Below, piece by piece: positions 1-11,533 of a stretch of DNA of 64,000 nt. The notes beneath the pieces were generated by a model. It saw only the letters and a program-made list of their open reading frames with translations. It had not been told where the DNA came from and searched no databases. Made by a program: the position numbers and the translations under genes. How positions within the stretch are numbered: the first letter of the stretch is position 1; each line of letters begins with the position of its first letter. Origin of the DNA: Umbilicaria muhlenbergii (lineage: Eukaryota > Ascomycota > Lecanoromycetes > Umbilicariales > Umbilicariaceae); contig KK106981.1 of the NCBI GenBank assembly GCA_000611775.1, forward strand, positions 124,001 to 188,000, given 5' to 3'.

Positions 1-1170
1 GCCCTCGCTCAAGATCGTTTCGACATACGGTGCTTTTCGGAAAAGGGGAAAGTCTTTGTCAGCGCCACCTTCTTGATCCATGGCCTCCACATCGACCTGG
101 CTTGTATTGCCCATGTCAATCCCACCTTCTTCCACACCCCGCGGATACAGCTTTTCGCTTTCCTGAGGATTGTACAATCGCACATACTTCTTGCCTACAA
201 CTTGACACAGTATGTTATGATACGGATCAGTATGCAACGGCGATATCGTCCCCGCAGGTCCAAACCACGCATTCAACAGCGGCTCTTCTAGCTGAGGGAT
301 CTTTTTGTCCGCCAATGGTGTACCCGCCAGTGGCGGGGGCGGAGAGGTGTAACAGTAGTCTGGGATGGAGATATCATTGCGTAAGGAAGGTATTTGAGAG
401 AAAAGATCATGTTGGGCCAGATAGCCAGTCCTCTCTGGCTGCGTCTCACTGAGTAGATATCGCTGCATGAATTCTTTGAAGACGATGATTGATTGGCCCC
501 ACCCTTCGTCCGTGTAGCTGCGCCCAATCTCCACGGGGATCAGCCGTCGCCCACCAAAGGTCTTCTCCATGAAGTAGGCAGGGCTTTTCCAGGGCCGCTC
601 GTGCAGGGCTGGCCAGTGGTCTAGGGCTTCTTGGATGACAAGGGGAGCGGGATCTTGAATGTGCTTCTCAAAATTGGACATGGAGACGGCAGATCGACGA
701 GGGATGGGAAAACGGATTTTCGGAGCAGAGAAGTCGGAGACGGGGAAGCTGTCTTCTACTCTTTGTCTCTTGCTGGGCCGTTCCGGTTCGAAATGCGTTT
801 GTAATGCTCTGATGAGTTCCTCAATCATACTTTCCCGCAAAGGGGCACCTGTCATGATGAGAGCCATGTCTAGGATCTTGACAGCGTCTGTGATCCATTC
901 GTCACCTTCAATGGCTTTGACGTTGGGCTTTGCCAAGCGAGACTTGATGGCCAGAACAGCTTTGACAATGCTAGCGTCTGTGTAGAGCCTCCTCCAGCAT
1001 ACGGGGACGGCGCTGAATGGAAACGAATGAATCTTGTCGTGGGCTAGCCGGATGAGGTCGTCTGGCCTGCTGAGGATGAGTGAGGTTGCCGCGGTGCCGC
1101 ATTCATGGATGGGGTCGGAGTCTGAGGGATGTTGTAGAGAGTTTAGGGTTTTGTTGCAGGTGTCCTCCAT
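1..1170 (-). CDS. JmjC-domain protein, KDM8/JMJD5-like (3' part outside window)
   Basis: One continuous frame of 390 codons runs from the ATG at 1170 to the window edge without a stop, so the C-terminus is missing. An in-frame stop lies about 45 nt upstream of this ATG and fixes the start. The second half carries the Fe(II)/2-oxoglutarate signature of JmjC hydroxylases: H313-T-D315 in [10 protein letters not shown], followed by [15 protein letters not shown] and NTSQVDVE, which are typical of the JMJD5/KDM8 branch. The second metal-binding His is expected beyond the edge. The first 190 residues form the helical N-terminal region usual in KDM8 and hold a basic KRQR patch. The family hydroxylates protein side chains; the substrate in fungi is uncertain. 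The gene starts 373 bp from the divergent TRM4-like gene. Family assignment is strong; function is inferred. Confidence 0.88.
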   Translation of the reverse strand, partial: MEDTCNKTLNSLQHPSDSDPIHECGTAATSLILSRPDDLIRLAHDKIHSFPFSAVPVCWRRLYTDASIVKAVLAIKSRLAKPNVKAIEGDEWITDAVKILDMALIMTGAPLRESMIEELIRALQTHFEPERPSKRQRVEDSFPVSDFSAPKIRFPIPRRSAVSMSNFEKHIQDPAPLVIQEALDHWPALHERPWKSPAYFMEKTFGGRRLIPVEIGRSYTDEGWGQSIIVFKEFMQRYLLSETQPERTGYLAQHDLFSQIPSLRNDISIPDYCYTSPPPPLAGTPLADKKIPQLEEPLLNAWFGPAGTISPLHTDPYHNILCQVVGKKYVRLYNPQESEKLYPRGVEEGGIDMGNTSQVDVEAMDQEGGADKDFPLFRKAPYVETILSEG

Positions 1171-1543
1171 GGCTTTGGACGCTGAGCAGATGTTTTGAAC
1201 TCGATTAAAGATTCAGATTAGAAGGAAAGCACAAAAGAGGCAGAAATAACACTTCTGTATCAAAATTGCGCAACAAGCACGGAAAATGCGAGAAGAAAAC
1301 ACGAGAAATCAAATTAGAGCTCAACCATCATTATATTTAGAATCATTTCTCCATTCGTAAGCAGCTGTTGGATAGTATACCTCTGTCTGCTCCGTAGAAA
1401 TGCATCCACTCGTGCATCGAAGGGGATTAGTCTAGTCGTTAGCCTAAGCGAGAAGCTCGAAGCTTGAAGCTCTACATTTTCGAGCGAGGGTGGACGGAAG
1501 TATTTCTAACTAGAACATCGCACAACTTTAAGTGCTGTTGGAC
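1171..1543. promoter_or_regulatory. Divergent promoter region between the JmjC gene and TRM4-like gene
   Basis: This 373-bp stretch separates two divergent start codons and must hold both promoters. It is AT-richer than the genes and contains pyrimidine runs, but I see no motif specific enough to name. Confidence 0.5.
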
Positions 1544-4462
1544 ATGGGAAACCGTGGAGGTAGAAGAGTTAGTACGTCCAGCAGCATGTTCCATCATTTT
1601 CACTTGCTGACAAGGCACAGTTCACTGGCCGAGGCGGTCGAGGCGGGCGTGGTGGTCAACGAGATCACCGTGAACGGGTAGACTACCAAGAAGTGCCCAA
1701 GCAAAATGCGCTGTATGAGCGATACTACAATGAATTGGGCGTTGTCCCGGAAGAGGAGCGCGAGGAGTTTTGGAGCGCTTTGCGACGAGATCTGCCCAAT
1801 AGCTTTCGATTTACGGGATCAAAGGGGTAACTACCATACCTTCACCTCCATTGTTGAATTTGACACTGACTAGATATTCAAGGCACGCCGTTCCAGTCCA
1901 GCAACGGCTGAAGGATCACCACGTCCCCGAGATCACATCGATACGTCACAATGGTGAACTGGTGGAGCCCCCGACTCCACTACCATGGTTTCCGGATGAG
2001 CTGGCATGGCAGATGACTACCCCCAAGAGCGTTGTACGGCGCTTTCCACCTTTTGCGTCCTTCCAGAAGTTCCTCGTTTCGGAGACAAGCGTCGGGAACA
2101 TTAGTAGGCAAGAGGCAGTCAGCATGATACCGCCACTAGTGATGGACGTCAAGCCTGGCATGACTGTTCTGGACATGTGTGCGGCTCCTGGTAGCAAGGC
2201 GGCGCAACTGATTGAGATGGTTCACGGAGGAGAAGAGGGCCGTATGCGCAAAGTTGTGCAGAGAGTCCGAAGAGAGGAAGGAAAGGAGTCGAGCCCAGAC
2301 GGAGGGGCGACACAGGAGGAGATGACGGACGAGGAAGAAGCCGGCGACTGGTCAGATGACGGGAGAACTACTGGTTTACTGATCGCCAACGATGCTGACT
2401 ACAAACGAGCTCACATGCTTATACATCAGATGAAGCGCCTCAATTCGCCGAATCTGATTGTCACTAATCACGATGCTACGATGTACCCCTCTATTAAGCT
2501 ACCATCCGAACCAGTCCATGACGGCGGACAGCCAAAGAACAGGTATCTCAAATTCGATCGGATTCTGGCAGATGTTCCATGTTCTGGAGACGGAACGTGT
2601 AGGAAGAACCCTGGTGTTTGGAAGGACTGGAATCCTGGCAATGGCCTAGGCCTTTATGTCACTCAAGTCCGGATTCTTGTTCGCGCTCTCCAAATGCTCA
2701 AGGTCGGAGGGAGAGTCGTGTATTCGACATGCAGTATGAATCCTGTTGAGAACGAAGCTGTCGTTGCAAGTGCTATTGAGCGCTGCGGTGGACTGTCAAA
2801 GGTGAACATTGTGGATTGCAGCAGCGCCTTACCAAAACTGAAGAGACGGCCGGGTCTGAAAGACTGGAAAGTTATGGACAAGCAGGGGCAGCTTTGGCAA
2901 TCTTGGGCAGAGGTTGAAGAACAAAAGGCCAAGGCAGGTCCGGAGGGATTGGGGAAGTTGGTGGAAGGGATGTTTCCTCCAACGAACACCTCGGATATGG
3001 GTGGCAATGTTCCACTGGACAGGTGTATGCGAGTGTATGGGCATCTGCAGGACACTGGCGGCTTCTTCATCACGGTCCTAGAAAAGCAAATTGAGATCAA
3101 GGCCAGGCCCGAAGCTGAGTCTAAGAAGACCGAGCCCAAGCCGTCTATCATAGCTGCTGTGGAGGAGATTGAGGCAAAGCCAACAAATGGTACCGATACA
3201 TTGGAAAAGATTGATGCTCTGGACGACATACTACCCCCGCAGGACCACGACAACGATGATGGAAAGGGTCCTTCCGCCGCAGCAAGGCAGAACAAGGAGA
3301 ATGCACCTACAGAGCAGATCTCATCACGGAAGCGGGAATTAGACGATGAAGCGGACGCCGAAGCATCGACTAAGCGCCCCAAGTTTAGGGACGAGGTTGA
3401 CGAACCAGCGCCTCGTGGTGTCGAAGACCGACAAGTCCACTTTCCCCCGCCACCCGGTGCTCAACTAGAGCTCACACGGCCGGAGACAGCTTTTGCACCC
3501 AAGCCAGAAACATCGCTCCCACAGCATCAGAAGAGAAAAAATAAGCAACCATTTGAAGAGCCGTTCAAATATCTAGACCCTAATCATGAAGAACTGCAGA
3601 ACATTTACGATTTCTACCACATCTCACCACGATTCCCCAAGGATCGATTCATGGTCCGCAACGCGATGGGCAGCCCTGTCAAAACGATATACTATACCTC
3701 TACGCTCGCACGCGACATTCTGACGGAGAATGAGGGCAAGGGGCTCAAGTTTGTACATTGTGGCGTCAAGATGTTCGTCAAGCAGGATGTGCAGAAAGTC
3801 GGGGTGTGCAAGTGGCGGATCCAGACTGATGGTTTACCAATCCTGGAATCGTGGGTCGGTGAGGAGAGAGTGGTACGTCTCTGGAGCCGGACGACACTGA
3901 GGAAGCTCCTGGTGGAGATGTTTCCAAAGGTGGATGGGAACGGGTGGCAGGATCTTGGCGAGATTGGTGAAAGGGTCAGGGACATCGAGATGGGGTGCTG
4001 TGTCTTGCGGGTGGAGAAGAGTGAGGGTGAAGATGGCTTCCGGTCTGTTGGCATCCAGGACTATGTGTTGATAAAAACTTGCTGACAGAAAGCAGCGAAC
4101 GAATGGTGCTTCCCCTATGGCGAAGTCTGCACTCGCTCAATTTGATGTTGCCCAAGGAAGACCGGAAAGCCATGCTTCTCCGACTCTACAATGACGACTC
4201 GCCCCTCATGGATCACTCCAAGGACCGTTTCAACAAACAAGCGAATGGGGAGCATGTTTCGAGTGATGTGGAGCTCAAGGACGAGCTTATGGTTGACGCA
4301 GATGATGACGAGGTCGCTGCAGCTGGGGTGCCGGCTACGGAAGAGGGTGCTTTGAAGATGGAAGACGATGCATACTCCAAGGTGGAGGACGAAGCGGCCA
4401 AGGAAGTGGAAGTGGTAGTGGGGGTGCGAGATGAAGAGGACGTGTTCAATACGACAGTATAG
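1544..4462 (+). CDS. TRM4: tRNA (cytosine-5) methyltransferase, Trm4/NSUN2 family
   Basis: Four exons give 921 aa: 1544-1567, 1621-1826, 1874-4042 and 4096-4462. The last intron (4043-4095, GTCTGT..CAG) restores the family's reading EDGFRERMVLPLWRS. This NOL1/NOP2/Sun enzyme makes m5C in tRNA using SAM. Visible signatures are an N-terminal RGG-rich tail, FRFTGS before the domain, the SAM motif LDMCAAPGSKAAQL, the release cysteine C313 in DVPCSGDGT and the nucleophile C363 in STCSMNPVENEAV. An acidic insertion of roughly 45 residues follows the SAM motif, and a long acidic, KR-rich linker follows the catalytic domain, as in many filamentous fungi; yeast Trm4 is shorter (684 aa). The tail after LMLPKEDRKAMLLRLYND is acidic. 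Nuclear location is expected from the family. Confidence 0.93.
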
Positions 4463-5308
4463 ATAAGAAAATGGCCACATGGAAAGAAGTCCAAAGTCTA
4501 CCTAGTCTCCTAAGTATCTGACCTTCCCATTTTGGACTTGAGACTTCCTGAAGATGAAAGTGAATAAGCGTGACACGCTCGTTGAAGCATGAGGGAAGAC
4601 ATGTGGTCCAGTGCTTGAAGGTGGACAATGACATTGGTGCTTAATACCTTGGTCTCCACGTGCGATGCCAAGCGTTGTTAGCGGGTAACACGGAGCAGTC
4701 CCCGAAATCAAGATAGGCCGAGCTTGGAAAAGCCTGCTCGGGAGATAGTCTTTTCTACGGAACATTGTTTTCTCTCAGGAAGAGATTCGGTATGAGGGCC
4801 AAAGATGAGCGTCGGATGCAAAAGCGACAGGATTGCCATCTGGTTGTCTGCTGTTGTCGTCATGTCTCAATCCAGCCATCTCGTTCGGTCGCTCGGTCGC
4901 TCGGTGGGCGGCAGCACCAATCACCGGCCAGCCTCATCCCACCTCTAGCGCCAAAGTCAAACCACCCAGCCATCCAGGATGCTTGGCAGCCTGAGAGACA
5001 GAAACAATCATGCTCGGCCCTGTCCTCGACCAAGAACAGGATCTTCGACCATTCTTGCGCAAGCATCCTTCTGACCTCCGCTTCGTCTCCGTCGCATAGA
5101 ATCACTTGTCCCTTCATCTTCACCTTCATCTCCGCGCTCATGTCATTCGTTTAGAACCGCGCATCCACCCCGTCTGATCGATCGCCATACCAACGTCATC
5201 CGCCCCTCGACAAAGCGGCTACGCGCATTCTCGTCCGCAGCAACCTCCGCATCCGCCCACACAGCGCCGTCGGGGAACTGCCTCGAGGCGACTAAAGAAG
5301 CCCTCGCA
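4463..5308. other. Intergenic, no gene seen
   Basis: About 850 bp between the TRM4-like gene and the next plus-strand gene. Short open frames here have no family character. The second half (from about 4960) is pyrimidine-rich, as expected for the promoter and leader of the gene at 5309. Confidence 0.5.
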
Positions 5309-5983
5309 ATGGCTCCAATATCACCCTCTACTTCAAGCAACCCACACCTGCTCGCACTTCGCTCCTTCCTCCCCTCAACACCCGTTCTCCAATCGCGCTC
5401 TCCCCTCCCAGCCACATCGCCAACATCTACAACTCGTTCCCTACAACCTCTCTCCAAGACTCTCTCCTCCATCTTTCGTCGCCAAACCGTCGTCGCAATC
5501 CCCGCCACCTACGCCGACCTCAACTCGGGCCCCTCGCCCGGCACCGTCGTCGGCATCGTCCTCGGTTCCGTCGGCGGCTTCCTGCTCCTCCTCTGGCTCA
5601 TCTACACCTGCTTCAACATGGCCGGCGGGCGAAGCGGATCCGTCATCACCGAAGAAGAAATCGTGCGGCGCCGTTCACGCTCGCCCCGACGACGTTCACG
5701 CTCCAGCGCGGGCCGGACAGAAATCAGCGAGATCAGCCGACCGCGGAGTGTGGCCCGGGAACCACCGAGGAGGGAAGCGAGGCGGGAGACGATAATTATC
5801 GAGGAGACGAGGAGGGCGCCGGAGAGGGAGAGGGAGGATGATATTGTTGAGGTGATTGAGGATCATAGTCCGCCGAGGAGGAGTCGGAGAGGGAGTCAGC
5901 GGCAGAGTGGGTACCGGACGGTGGATCCGGGGGTTTATGGGGGGGGAAGTGCGCCGGTGAGGAAGGTTAGCGGGAGGAGGTGA
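5309..5983 (+). CDS. Single-pass membrane protein with basic RS-rich tail
   Basis: A 224-aa frame. Residues 1-60 are Ser/Pro/Leu-rich and weakly conserved in style. A motif RRQTVVAIPATYADLNSGPSPG precedes one clear membrane segment (about residues 78-100, TVVGIVLGSVGGFLLLLWL). The rest is charged, with RRRSRSPRRRSRSS and EAR/RRE repeats and an acidic DDIVEVIEDHSPP stretch. Small proteins of this layout are common in Pezizomycotina and remain uncharacterised. The true start could be at a later codon, or an upstream exon may exist, because the first 60 residues look unlike the rest. Topology with a cytoplasmic basic tail is inferred. Confidence 0.7.
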   Translation: MAPISPSTSSNPHLLALRSFLPSTPVLQSRSPLPATSPTSTTRSLQPLSKTLSSIFRRQTVVAIPATYADLNSGPSPGTVVGIVLGSVGGFLLLLWLIYTCFNMAGGRSGSVITEEEIVRRRSRSPRRRSRSSAGRTEISEISRPRSVAREPPRREARRETIIIEETRRAPEREREDDIVEVIEDHSPPRRSRRGSQRQSGYRTVDPGVYGGGSAPVRKVSGRR

Positions 5984-7162
5984 GGTGGGAGAATCGACGG
6001 GAACAGTTGGGGATGGATATTACTGCCTGTGGGTGTGGAACTTGTGCCTTTGATGAAGGACAAGGAAGGAGCTGATTTGGGATCGGCTATTACGCGACGC
6101 TTGCTACACACGAAGCAGAGCTCTACCGCTAGCAGCAGCTCGGCACGGAAGTGAAGAAGAGAACCCACGCAATGGTCTTGCTACACGCCTCGCAAAGACA
6201 GGTGTGGATCGCTGTCTAGGGGCGACTAGAGAACAGGTGTTTGGCGTTCTGTGAACTGGGTACCGTGGCTATTCGGGATCTGTATCATCTGAGCAGGAAG
6301 GCTCTCCCGGCCTGGGGCGTTCAAGGGAGGAAAGGTGTTCGCGTTACTCACGATCCTTTTCGGAGCATATCAGGATTCTACAAGGAGCAGACAGCTCGAA
6401 TACAGATTAGATGTGCACACTCACTCTACCACGTTGATTGATCCATTTCCTCAATGTGATGTCTACAGTAAGAGAAAGGAAAGCCTCTTTGATTGCAAGA
6501 CTGTCTTAGCGGTTCCCTCCTAACGAGGCTGAAATGTCCCGAACGATGATCATCTAGTTGCGTGGCAGGCTTACCTGCAGCCAGCTAGACGCAGCTTCCC
6601 ATATGAATCGTACCCGCCACCACTCCACTCTACTCCCTTTATCAATCCCATATCCTCCGTCGTCGAACCCGAGCTTTGCAACATCAACGCCGTAATTTCT
6701 CGAATCGCCATTCTCGCGCATTCCCAGTGACATCAACACCGTCCCAAGCCGACTCAGCCACCATTAAGCGCACTTCGCCCCCCCACGCATCCCTCGGCAG
6801 TGACGCGGCCGCATCGCCGACCCTTCTCTCGTCTCAACTTCAGATCCTCACCTCCCAGAGTTCTTCACCTCACTTCTATTGCCGAACCCGCAGTACCTTA
6901 GCTTCGACTCCCACAAGTCCTCTTTCTTCCTCTCCGCAAGCAGCGCCTCCCAACCTCTCCCAGCGCAGCGCACCTCACCTCACCTGAGCGCCTCTCCAAC
7001 CAACTCATCTCCGCAATCCGATCCCCGTCGTCGTCTCGACCACCCCCGCCGCGAACCTCCATACCACCCACCTCCTCCTCAAGTCACCCCACCCGCAACC
7101 TCTCTTATCCAGCACTTCCACCTCCACCTCCCTCCCTCCCCATCCACCCCCAAAAAAAACCA
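5984..7162. other. Intergenic, pyrimidine-rich leader of the next gene
   Basis: I see no gene in these 1.18 kb. From about 6780 to 7160 the plus strand becomes strongly C/T-rich with many CCTCCC runs, ending in an A-run just before the ATG at 7163. This fits a long promoter and 5' leader of the CYSTM gene. Confidence 0.5.
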
Positions 7163-7585
7163 ATGTCCCCCAAACTCGACCCCCCCTCCGGCCCGCCCCC
7201 CTCCTACCCCTCCCAACCGCACCACGACGCCGGCCCCGCCTCGCCCTACAACCAAAACGCCCTGCTAGCGCAACCGGCCCAAACCTACGCCCCACCGCAA
7301 AACTACCCCCCCCACGAGGACCGCGGCTTCTTCGGCGGCGGCCAGCAGCAGCAAGGCCAGGGCATGTACTACCCGCCCCCGCAACAGATGGGGTACGGGC
7401 CGCCTCCGGGGGGGTTCTACGGGGGGCAGCAGGCCGGGTACGGGCAACAGGCGGGGGATGGGCAGGGGGGGTATTACGCGCACCCGAGGCAAGGTGGCGG
7501 GGAAGGAGGGGGTTGGGGAACGGGGTTGTGTGCGGGGTTGGCGGGGTTGATGGCTTGTTGTTGTTGTATGGATATGATGTTTTAG
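7163..7585 (+). CDS. CYSTM (cysteine-rich transmembrane) family protein
   Basis: A 140-aa protein starting at an ATG right after a CCAAAAAAAACC leader. It is almost entirely Pro/Gly/Gln/Tyr-rich low complexity (GGGQQQQGQG, YYPPPQQMGYGPPPGG, repeated GGQQAGYGQQAG). It ends in the family hallmark: a short hydrophobic tail with a cysteine cluster, LCAGLAGLMACCCCMDMMF. CYSTM proteins are small tail-anchored or palmitoylated plasma-membrane proteins linked to stress tolerance in eukaryotes. No intron is needed. The coding strand becomes strongly G-rich towards the end and this continues into the 3' flank. Confidence 0.85.
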   Translation: MSPKLDPPSGPPPSYPSQPHHDAGPASPYNQNALLAQPAQTYAPPQNYPPHEDRGFFGGGQQQQGQGMYYPPPQQMGYGPPPGGFYGGQQAGYGQQAGDGQGGYYAHPRQGGGEGGGWGTGLCAGLAGLMACCCCMDMMF

Positions 7586-8454
7586 AGGGGTGGGTTTTGG
7601 TGAGGGGGATGCGGGGGTGGGAGGATGGGGGGATGGCGGAAGGGGGATGGGAGAGGGGGAGGATGGGGGATGGGGGGATGAGGGATGGGGAGGAGTGGAG
7701 GAGGGGGAGAGATGAGAAGAGGGGGGAAATGGGGGAATGGGGGAGGGGAGGAAACATGGGTGTGGGAACAGGGGTCTGGGCGTCGGGAATGGGAAGTTGG
7801 GAGTGTGGAGAGGAGAGGAGAGTCGACACGAGCAATACGAAAAACAAAAGGCAGAGATGCGTTGTGGAAAACTCCCAGGGGAGGGGGGGGTTTGCGACCG
7901 TTGTTGATTTAAATTCAAATTAGTGTTCTTGCAACAGCCTCGCCTACGAGTGGAAGAAACGGGGGATTTGAACATGGGAGATGGGCATGAACGATAGCCG
8001 ATTCCATGCGCCGTTGATGCTGTTGAAGTGATCTTTTCTTGCTTCCATACTTTTCACATTTCGCCCGCCGCATAGAGACAGACCGAAAGAGAATGGAAGA
8101 GTTGGCGAAAACAGTTGGCAAATGCGCAATAAGGATTCAGATATCCTGGTGCACGCATGCTCTGGGAAACACCCACGTGCGAAAGTTCCACGACCGGGTT
8201 TGATTATTGATTAGACACACACGGGCCCACGCGTTCCCCACCCACTCACCCCAGTGCCCTCGCCGTCCCGCCTCCACATCCCCATCCCCCGTCTCTCCCC
8301 TCCCACGAAACCCGACCTCACCTTCCCGTTCTCGTTCCCGTCCCCCCTTCCCATCCTCCCACTCCCATTCCCCGCCGGGCTCTCCTCCCCTCCCTCACCC
8401 TCACCCCTCCGTCTCCGTCCCCGTCCCCGCCCCCACCGCCTCACAACCCCTCAC
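7586..8454. other. G-rich then C-rich low-complexity intergenic DNA
   Basis: Between the CYSTM gene and the end of the convergent regulator gene there is no credible gene. From 7586 to about 7780 the plus strand is dominated by GGGG-containing repeats (GGGGGATGGG-like). From about 8215 to 8454 it is C-rich, i.e. G-rich on the minus strand. Open frames through these tracts are composition artefacts. Confidence 0.7.
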
Positions 8455-11400
8455 TCACACCGCCGCCCCCGCGCCGACACCGCTCCCGCCTCCTCCCGCC
8501 CCCGCACCTCCAAAGAAGAAGCCATCGAAAAGATCAAACTGCACGCCCTCGCTCCAATCATGTTCGACATCGATATCGAACCCGAACCCCAGATCCAACC
8601 TGCCGCCGCCGGTGGCGCTACTGATGGGGAGGTTGTCGACGAGGAAGTCCATGTTGGCGACGGAGGCGGGGTCGGCGGGGAAGCCGAAGGAAGTGGAGGC
8701 CGGGGGGGGGTGGGACCAGGGTTCTGCGGACGGCGCAGGTGGATGTTGGAGAGCGGGATCGATGGTGTTGTTTGGGAAAAGGTCGGGGGTGGGGGGAGGA
8801 GGCGGCATGTTAGTCGCCACACGTTGCGGAGCGAGTTTGCCGGCGTGACTGGGATAGCTCTTCTCGTCCAGCGTCTCCTCGGTGAAGAGGTCTCGAAGAT
8901 TCATGTCGAATTGCGGAGTGCGTCGTCGAGCGTTATGGTAGTCCTGCTGAGCGTGTGATCGTGGTTCGTATTGTTGTTGTTGTTGTTGCTGCTGGGATGG
9001 ACTATCATATCGTCGGGACTTGTTCTGCGTGCCGCGTGGAGAGCCAAAGTCCGGCGTTCGCGATCCGAAGCCCGTGGTGGATAAGCACATTTGGACTGTA
9101 GCTTTGCTCATACGGTCAAAGGCGTCCCGACATGCTTCCGCCGGTGGACATTTGTCGATTAGATCTCCTAAGACTGATGTCGCCGCCAGTACGGTGAAGT
9201 CCACATCATCAAGCGTCTGCTACTGAGTAAGGAACTATCACTTATATGTGGACACGGATTGCTTACAAGATGACTCCTGACCATTGCTGAGTGCCAAATG
9301 GCATAGAGAAAGGCAATGCCTAATCGCATTAGCCAACATACAAGCTTTCGAGCTTTCAGAATTTACCAGCCATGAATAGATGATGAGTTGCTAAGAAAGT
9401 GTAATTCACCAGTCGCAATCTATGCAATTGGCGATACAATTTCAGCACCCTCTGACCGGCTTCTGCAAGCTTCATAAACACATCATCTTCATCTTCCTGC
9501 TCCTCTCGGCTCACAGATATTGGACTCGACACATCGTTCGACGGGTTGACTTCTCCTGCAAAGACAGCCGGAACAGTCAAGCTCTGCCTATAGAGCATAA
9601 TAACCGCCTGCCAGTAATTCAATTCCAGAAAATGGACCGAAAACTTCACCGCGGTTTCTTGCTGCTGGGGTGCAGATTCCTTCCAGTCCCATAGTCGACG
9701 GTCGATGTCTCTACGCCAATCTTGGAAGGATTCGAAATTTTGCAAAAAGGGCGATGGGAGATTGGTATGCATGTCCTCGTTACGACCGCTCCTCCTACTA
9801 CCAAGCACCTGCTGCGCTTGCCGGTATTGAAGGACTTGCAGGATCTCTGACTGGAGCAGGCGGAGCCGGAAGTAATGATGAGAAGCCCGTTTGTAGCTTG
9901 GGCCATATAACGCATTCGGTAGACCTGTGAAGCCTGCAGTGGTGATGTAGTCGTCATCTATTACTGAGGGGAACTCGGTTGTGATGGCCTGATCTGTGAT
10001 ACCAAATGGTCGCCCAACGCAAGTGCTGACGAGGCGATCAAATGAATATACACACCACCAAAGACGTCGGCGAAGATCTCGAACCCATTGCCGTCGGCCT
10101 CTCTCCTTTGCTTCAATGCCTCCAGAGACTGAGGTGGAAAGTTCCGTTGTAGCTCCCATGGTAACGTCTGCTTGGCTGAGTGCCAAAACAGGTTCCACGT
10201 TCTCGTCAATCCCAGTGCCATCCTCATAATGCAGACCCAGATCGACGCCGAGACGCACGGCAACTCCAACAATATACCAGAGACCAGGCGCAACAGGACG
10301 TAGTAAAGCGAAACTAGCGAGTAGTAACACGGCTTGCAGCTCAGAGAGACCGCCACCAAAGCCGTCCGGACGATCCATTGCTGACATGGACCCTAGAAAT
10401 GATTCGAGATGCACCACTGCGGAAGCATGATACTCCTCGGGTTGACATTGCTGAGCAGACAACTTTTGCCGCTTCGAGCTTGGTGAAGTAGGTTCCCGTT
10501 TAATTGGGGATGTCGACCTCGCGGTGGCTAGTGATCGGCTTGCGTCTGAGTCTCCGAATATGATACCTGCACCAATAGCGTAAACAATATTCAGCATGTA
10601 TAGTTCCCGTGGTGTCCGGCGCCCGTCCTCTGTTGCATACGCTTTCTCAAACATAGACAAGAAGTCTCCACGGTGCAAGATCGGAATCTGCGGATTCGCA
10701 TGCTCAAAGTAGAGATCAACGAGACGTCGGCCGAGCTCTTTGTCCGGAAAAGGAGCCTGCTTCATCATCGGCTTGGCCTGTAGTCCAAAGCAAGAGTCTC
10801 GCATCGACGCCTCGCTTGCAGCGTCCGCTCCTAGAGCCAGAGGCTTGCTGGGCCGGACACCGCCTCGTTCAGAGGAAGCCGTAGATACCGAGCTCTTGAC
10901 AGCGGCGAAGACCACCCGCGCGAAAGTTATTCCAGATGTCGATCCAAGATAGCGCGAGTCTGATGCCCCCTGTACAGATACCATACCAATGTTCGACACC
11001 AGCTTGTTCAACTTGTCCGTTTGTTCTTGCTTCTGTTCCCGGGCCTTATCTCGTGGGACCGAGCCATGAAAAGCGACATCCTTATCCAAGATGCTAACCC
11101 CATTATTAGGCACCGCAGACCGTTCAGACAGCGGGGAACGAGTTGGCAATGGGTCGGACGCAGGATTCAAGTTGAGACCAAAGGCCTGTGGCAGGTCGAA
11201 GGAAATGGCATTGTCGGTCAAGAGCGATTCAAGGTAGGAGACTCGGTTCTCCAAGTAAAAGACATAACTTCGAGGGATCTCCTTCTTGGTGATGGGGTCA
11301 TAGCCCACGCACTTGACGCCGGCTTTCTCGCACGAGGCGCATGCAGGAAGGCGTTGGTCGCATCGGTTCTTGCGCAACCTGCATCTGTTGCATGCCGACA

Positions 11401-11533
11401 CGTTGCGAAAGGCGGAAGCTACTTGGCTCGACGAGGAGTGAGAGGGTGGGGAGGTTTCAGTAGAAGAAGGATGGGGCTCGGGAGATAGGCGAGCTCGCTT
11501 TGCGCCAGTCGCTGAGGAAGATTTGTTACTCAT
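8455..11533 (-). CDS. Zn2Cys6 transcription factor, UaY/Ppr1-like
   Basis: Three exons on the minus strand give 993 aa: 11533-9367, 9319-9267 and 9216-8455. Both introns have GTAA donors. The N-terminal binuclear zinc cluster has C48, C51, C58, C65, C68 and C75 (CNRCRLRKNRC..CASCEKAGVKC). It is followed by DPITKKEIPRSYVFYLENRV, the linker and dimerisation segment typical of Ppr1 and Aspergillus UaY. The fungal-specific regulatory domain follows (about residues 260-600, with LVDLYFEHANPQIPILHR and WYIVGVAVRLGVDLGLHYED). The join of the small exon gives LFMAGIAFLYAIWHS, natural for the family. The C-terminus is low complexity with a poly-Gln run and an acidic LDLGFGFDIDVEHDW segment. UaY activates purine-use genes; that role is inferred here. 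Confidence 0.87.

Noticed and set aside
4765-5154. 129-residue plus-strand frame in the intergenic region
   Set aside because: No domain, no splice partner and no conserved style; probably promoter and leader DNA of the next gene.
7005-7975. Long open frames on the minus strand through 7005-7975
   Set aside because: They are antisense to the CYSTM gene and G-rich flank and consist of Pro/Ser/His low complexity; a composition effect.
8207-8958. Plus-strand open frames over the end of the regulator gene
   Set aside because: Antisense shadow of the UaY/Ppr1-like C-terminus in C-rich DNA.
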